Source: Hoplostethus atlanticus (Eukaryota > Chordata > Actinopteri > Trachichthyiformes > Trachichthyidae). From it: a DNA stretch of 64,000 bases. The notes below the pieces were generated by a model, which ran no database searches, had not been told where the DNA came from, and saw nothing but the letters and a program-made list of their open reading frames with translations. The stretch spans positions 567,001 to 631,000 of the forward strand of contig JAXDDX010000011.1 of NCBI GenBank assembly GCA_034670405.1, given 5' to 3'. This document shows, in pieces, positions 62,331-64,000 of the stretch (its first letter is position 1; each line of letters begins with the position of its first letter). A program made the position numbers and the translations under genes.

Positions 62331-62384
62331 TTTAGGAATTTAGAACTCATATCACTCATATCCAGAATGACTTACAGCAAGTGC
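62331..62384 (-). repeat. Third, more degenerate copy of the LINE/SINE tail
   Basis: Plus-strand TTTACATTTTAGGAATTTAG followed by ATCCAGAATGACTTACAGCA matches the same tail in reverse orientation with more substitutions. Confidence 0.5.
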
Positions 62385-62439
62385 AACTATAGAAAAAAAA
62401 CTTTACTCAGTTGTTTACACACTAAGACAGAAACCTGAG

Positions 62440-63239
62440 ACGCAATGACCAAAACCTGATACTCATGTACCAAACCCTTGAACCAATTCTGCAAAAATAA
62501 AAATATATTTTCTTCTTGTCACTCAGTCTGCAATTCTGCAACACACTATACACAATTCTGTACATTTGGCACAATCTCCATAACTAAAGTCTCTTGGGGT
62601 CACAGGGAAACCGCTGCCATTCAAAATGCTAAACTGAAGTGATCATTTGGCCACATTGACTACTCACAACACTATTTACTACTACTCACAGTTAAAATAG
62701 CTAAATTGTTCCATTACAAATCAGAGCAGAGGGCCAAGGGTGAGCTCTCCTGTTGTGGAGATGAGTGGATGGCAAAATTACAGAGAGAGGTAGAGGGAGA
62801 GGAAGGGTGAGGGTAAGAGGAGCAGGGCGAGGAGGAGGAAGAGCATCCAGGGATCCAACCAGGGCTGGATCTGTCATCTCAGGCGATACTTCCCCCGCTG
62901 CTCAGCCAGGGAGAACATTGCCTGCCATGTGGACGAGATCCTGTGGCTTCACCGAAACCCCACACAGGATGCAGCCTATTTTATTATTATTATTATTTTT
63001 TGTTCAGTAGACAGTAGTCCCACTTTCTATATTTTCATTCATTTTGTGTGTTTGGCTAATAACATGATAATCTTTTACAGCAGGCTACTGATTGAGCACA
63101 TCAGTGTGCAGTTGGTTCTTAGACAGATCTATTCATATGGTCACGTCTGTATCATTTGGATGCAAAATTTTAGGGAGGTTGCAGACAGAATGGGCTGCAG
63201 CATTTTGGTGTTGAGTTGTAGAGATTAAGGGATTTAAAA
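62440..63239 (+). mobile_element. Internally deleted Tc1/mariner-type element (relic), limits approximate
   Basis: The core at 62765-62990 holds two pieces of a fish Tc1-type transposase (described separately as a pseudogene). The flanking A+T-rich sequence, for example TTCATTCATTTTGTGTGTTTGGC near 63035, looks like the non-coding flanks of that family as I remember them. I could not define terminal inverted repeats, so the outer limits are estimates. Confidence 0.45.
62765..62990 (+). pseudogene. Tc1/mariner-like transposase relic with large internal deletion
   Basis: The first frame (62765 to about 62880) encodes an Arg/Gly-repeat stretch (ERGRGRGRVRVRG) leading to GSVIS. This resembles the N-terminal RGRGR...VISDEIRA region of a widespread fish Tc1-type transposase. 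From 62884 a second frame encodes RYFPRCSARENIACHVDE, which resembles that family's C-terminal RRFFPRCLAR...CDVDE. The two parts meet near 62880 in different frames, so the DNA-binding middle and the whole DDE catalytic core are missing. It cannot make an active enzyme. Family assignment is from recognition only. Confidence 0.6.
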
Positions 63240-64000
63240 TGCATCCAACTAGTTGTCACTAGTTACCCAATAACTACTGATAACCTCACAACAAGCAGTG
63301 ATACCTCGTATGAAGGGTAGTCTTACAACCCTGTAACACTGACCTTTACTACACCACTGCCTCAACACGTACAGTAGAGAAGGATGTGTGATGGTTAACA
63401 CTCAGCTCCCAGTTTTGACACCTCACTAAGGCAATGGCAACTGGCAATGGAGAAAAATCCACTCTTCGCTTTTTGGTCCTTAAAACTGGAATGAATGCAC
63501 TTGAGTGTGCATAAATTAATTCAGCTTGTTGGCAGCTTGGTGTGGCGCAGAAGCCAAGTATGGCCGTTTTCAGTAATGAACAAAGGTGCGGCAAGCTCCC
63601 TCCTCGCCGTGCCAAGATGTGTCGGCACATTTGTTGCCATTCTAATGGCAGTACTTAAACTAAATGCAGAGTCATTTGAGACAGTTAACACTAATATTAT
63701 CCCATGGAGAACACTGAAAGAGAAAATGCTTAACTTTGCTAAATCTGACAGCAAAGCAATACATTTGAGGACATGACCTGAAATAATAAAGTATCTGGCC
63801 CACATCCAATGATCTGGATTTGATTCAGATCCATTGAGACATGATGTGCCAATATTAGCAAAAAACTTTTTTATTACTTAAAAACTGCCAAGCATACTGC
63901 AACAGACACAAATTTAAAATAATCCTTACGTAGCCATAAAAGATGACAGGCACACTTGTTGATTGATTAACTAAACCAATCAACAATAAATAAAATACTT
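63240..64000. other. Right edge, nothing recognised
   Basis: A+T-rich sequence with short open frames on both strands that overlap each other and have no recognised similarity. No repeat or RNA gene was identified here. Confidence 0.4.

Overview
The window is vertebrate genomic DNA, almost certainly from a ray-finned (teleost) fish. The genes are split into many short exons with GT-AG introns, the non-coding DNA is A+T-rich with long CA/GT, GA and AAT microsatellites, and there are fish-type tRNA-derived SINE pieces, LINE/SINE 3' tails, MITEs and a decayed Tc1/mariner element. No bacterial, phage, CRISPR or operon-like structure is present. Five protein-coding genes can be reconstructed exon by exon with matching reading phase. 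All family assignments come from recognising the translated sequence, not from a database search.

Left block (1-27.5 kb). SNX17 (endosomal cargo adaptor; minus strand; ten coding exons, 16632 down to 696, with the C-terminal exons beyond the left edge) lies head-to-head with ATRAID (single-pass membrane protein; plus strand; seven exons, 18275-20966). ATRAID lies tail-to-tail with EIF2B4 (delta subunit of the translation factor eIF2B; minus strand; fourteen exons, 27521-22460). Start codons of SNX17 and ATRAID are 1.6 kb apart, and stop codons of ATRAID and EIF2B4 are 1.5 kb apart.

Middle (27.5-39 kb). This stretch has no gene I can recognise. It holds microsatellites, two TA-flanked MITEs (35.6 and 36.7 kb), two SINE pieces in opposite orientation (38.0-38.3 kb), and a few exon-like or GC-rich islands of unknown meaning.

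Right block (39-46 kb). NME6 (nucleoside diphosphate kinase family member 6; plus strand; five coding exons, 39174-42453) is convergent with a BAALC-like gene (N-acylated membrane-associated protein; minus strand; three coding exons, 45831-43698).

Right end (46-64 kb). This is a gene-poor stretch with degenerate SINE and LINE tails, microsatellites and, at about 62.8 kb, an internally deleted Tc1/mariner-type transposase relic. No recognised gene was found there.

The genes do not form a pathway. SNX17 acts in endosomal recycling, EIF2B4 in translation initiation, NME6 in mitochondria, ATRAID in membranes, and BAALC in membrane-proximal signalling. Their proximity is conserved or rearranged synteny. 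I saw no convincing undescribed biological system. The most checkable oddities are splice sites embedded in microsatellites in SNX17, a short tandem repeat inside EIF2B4 coding sequence, the C-terminal extension of the BAALC-like protein, and several non-autonomous transposons.
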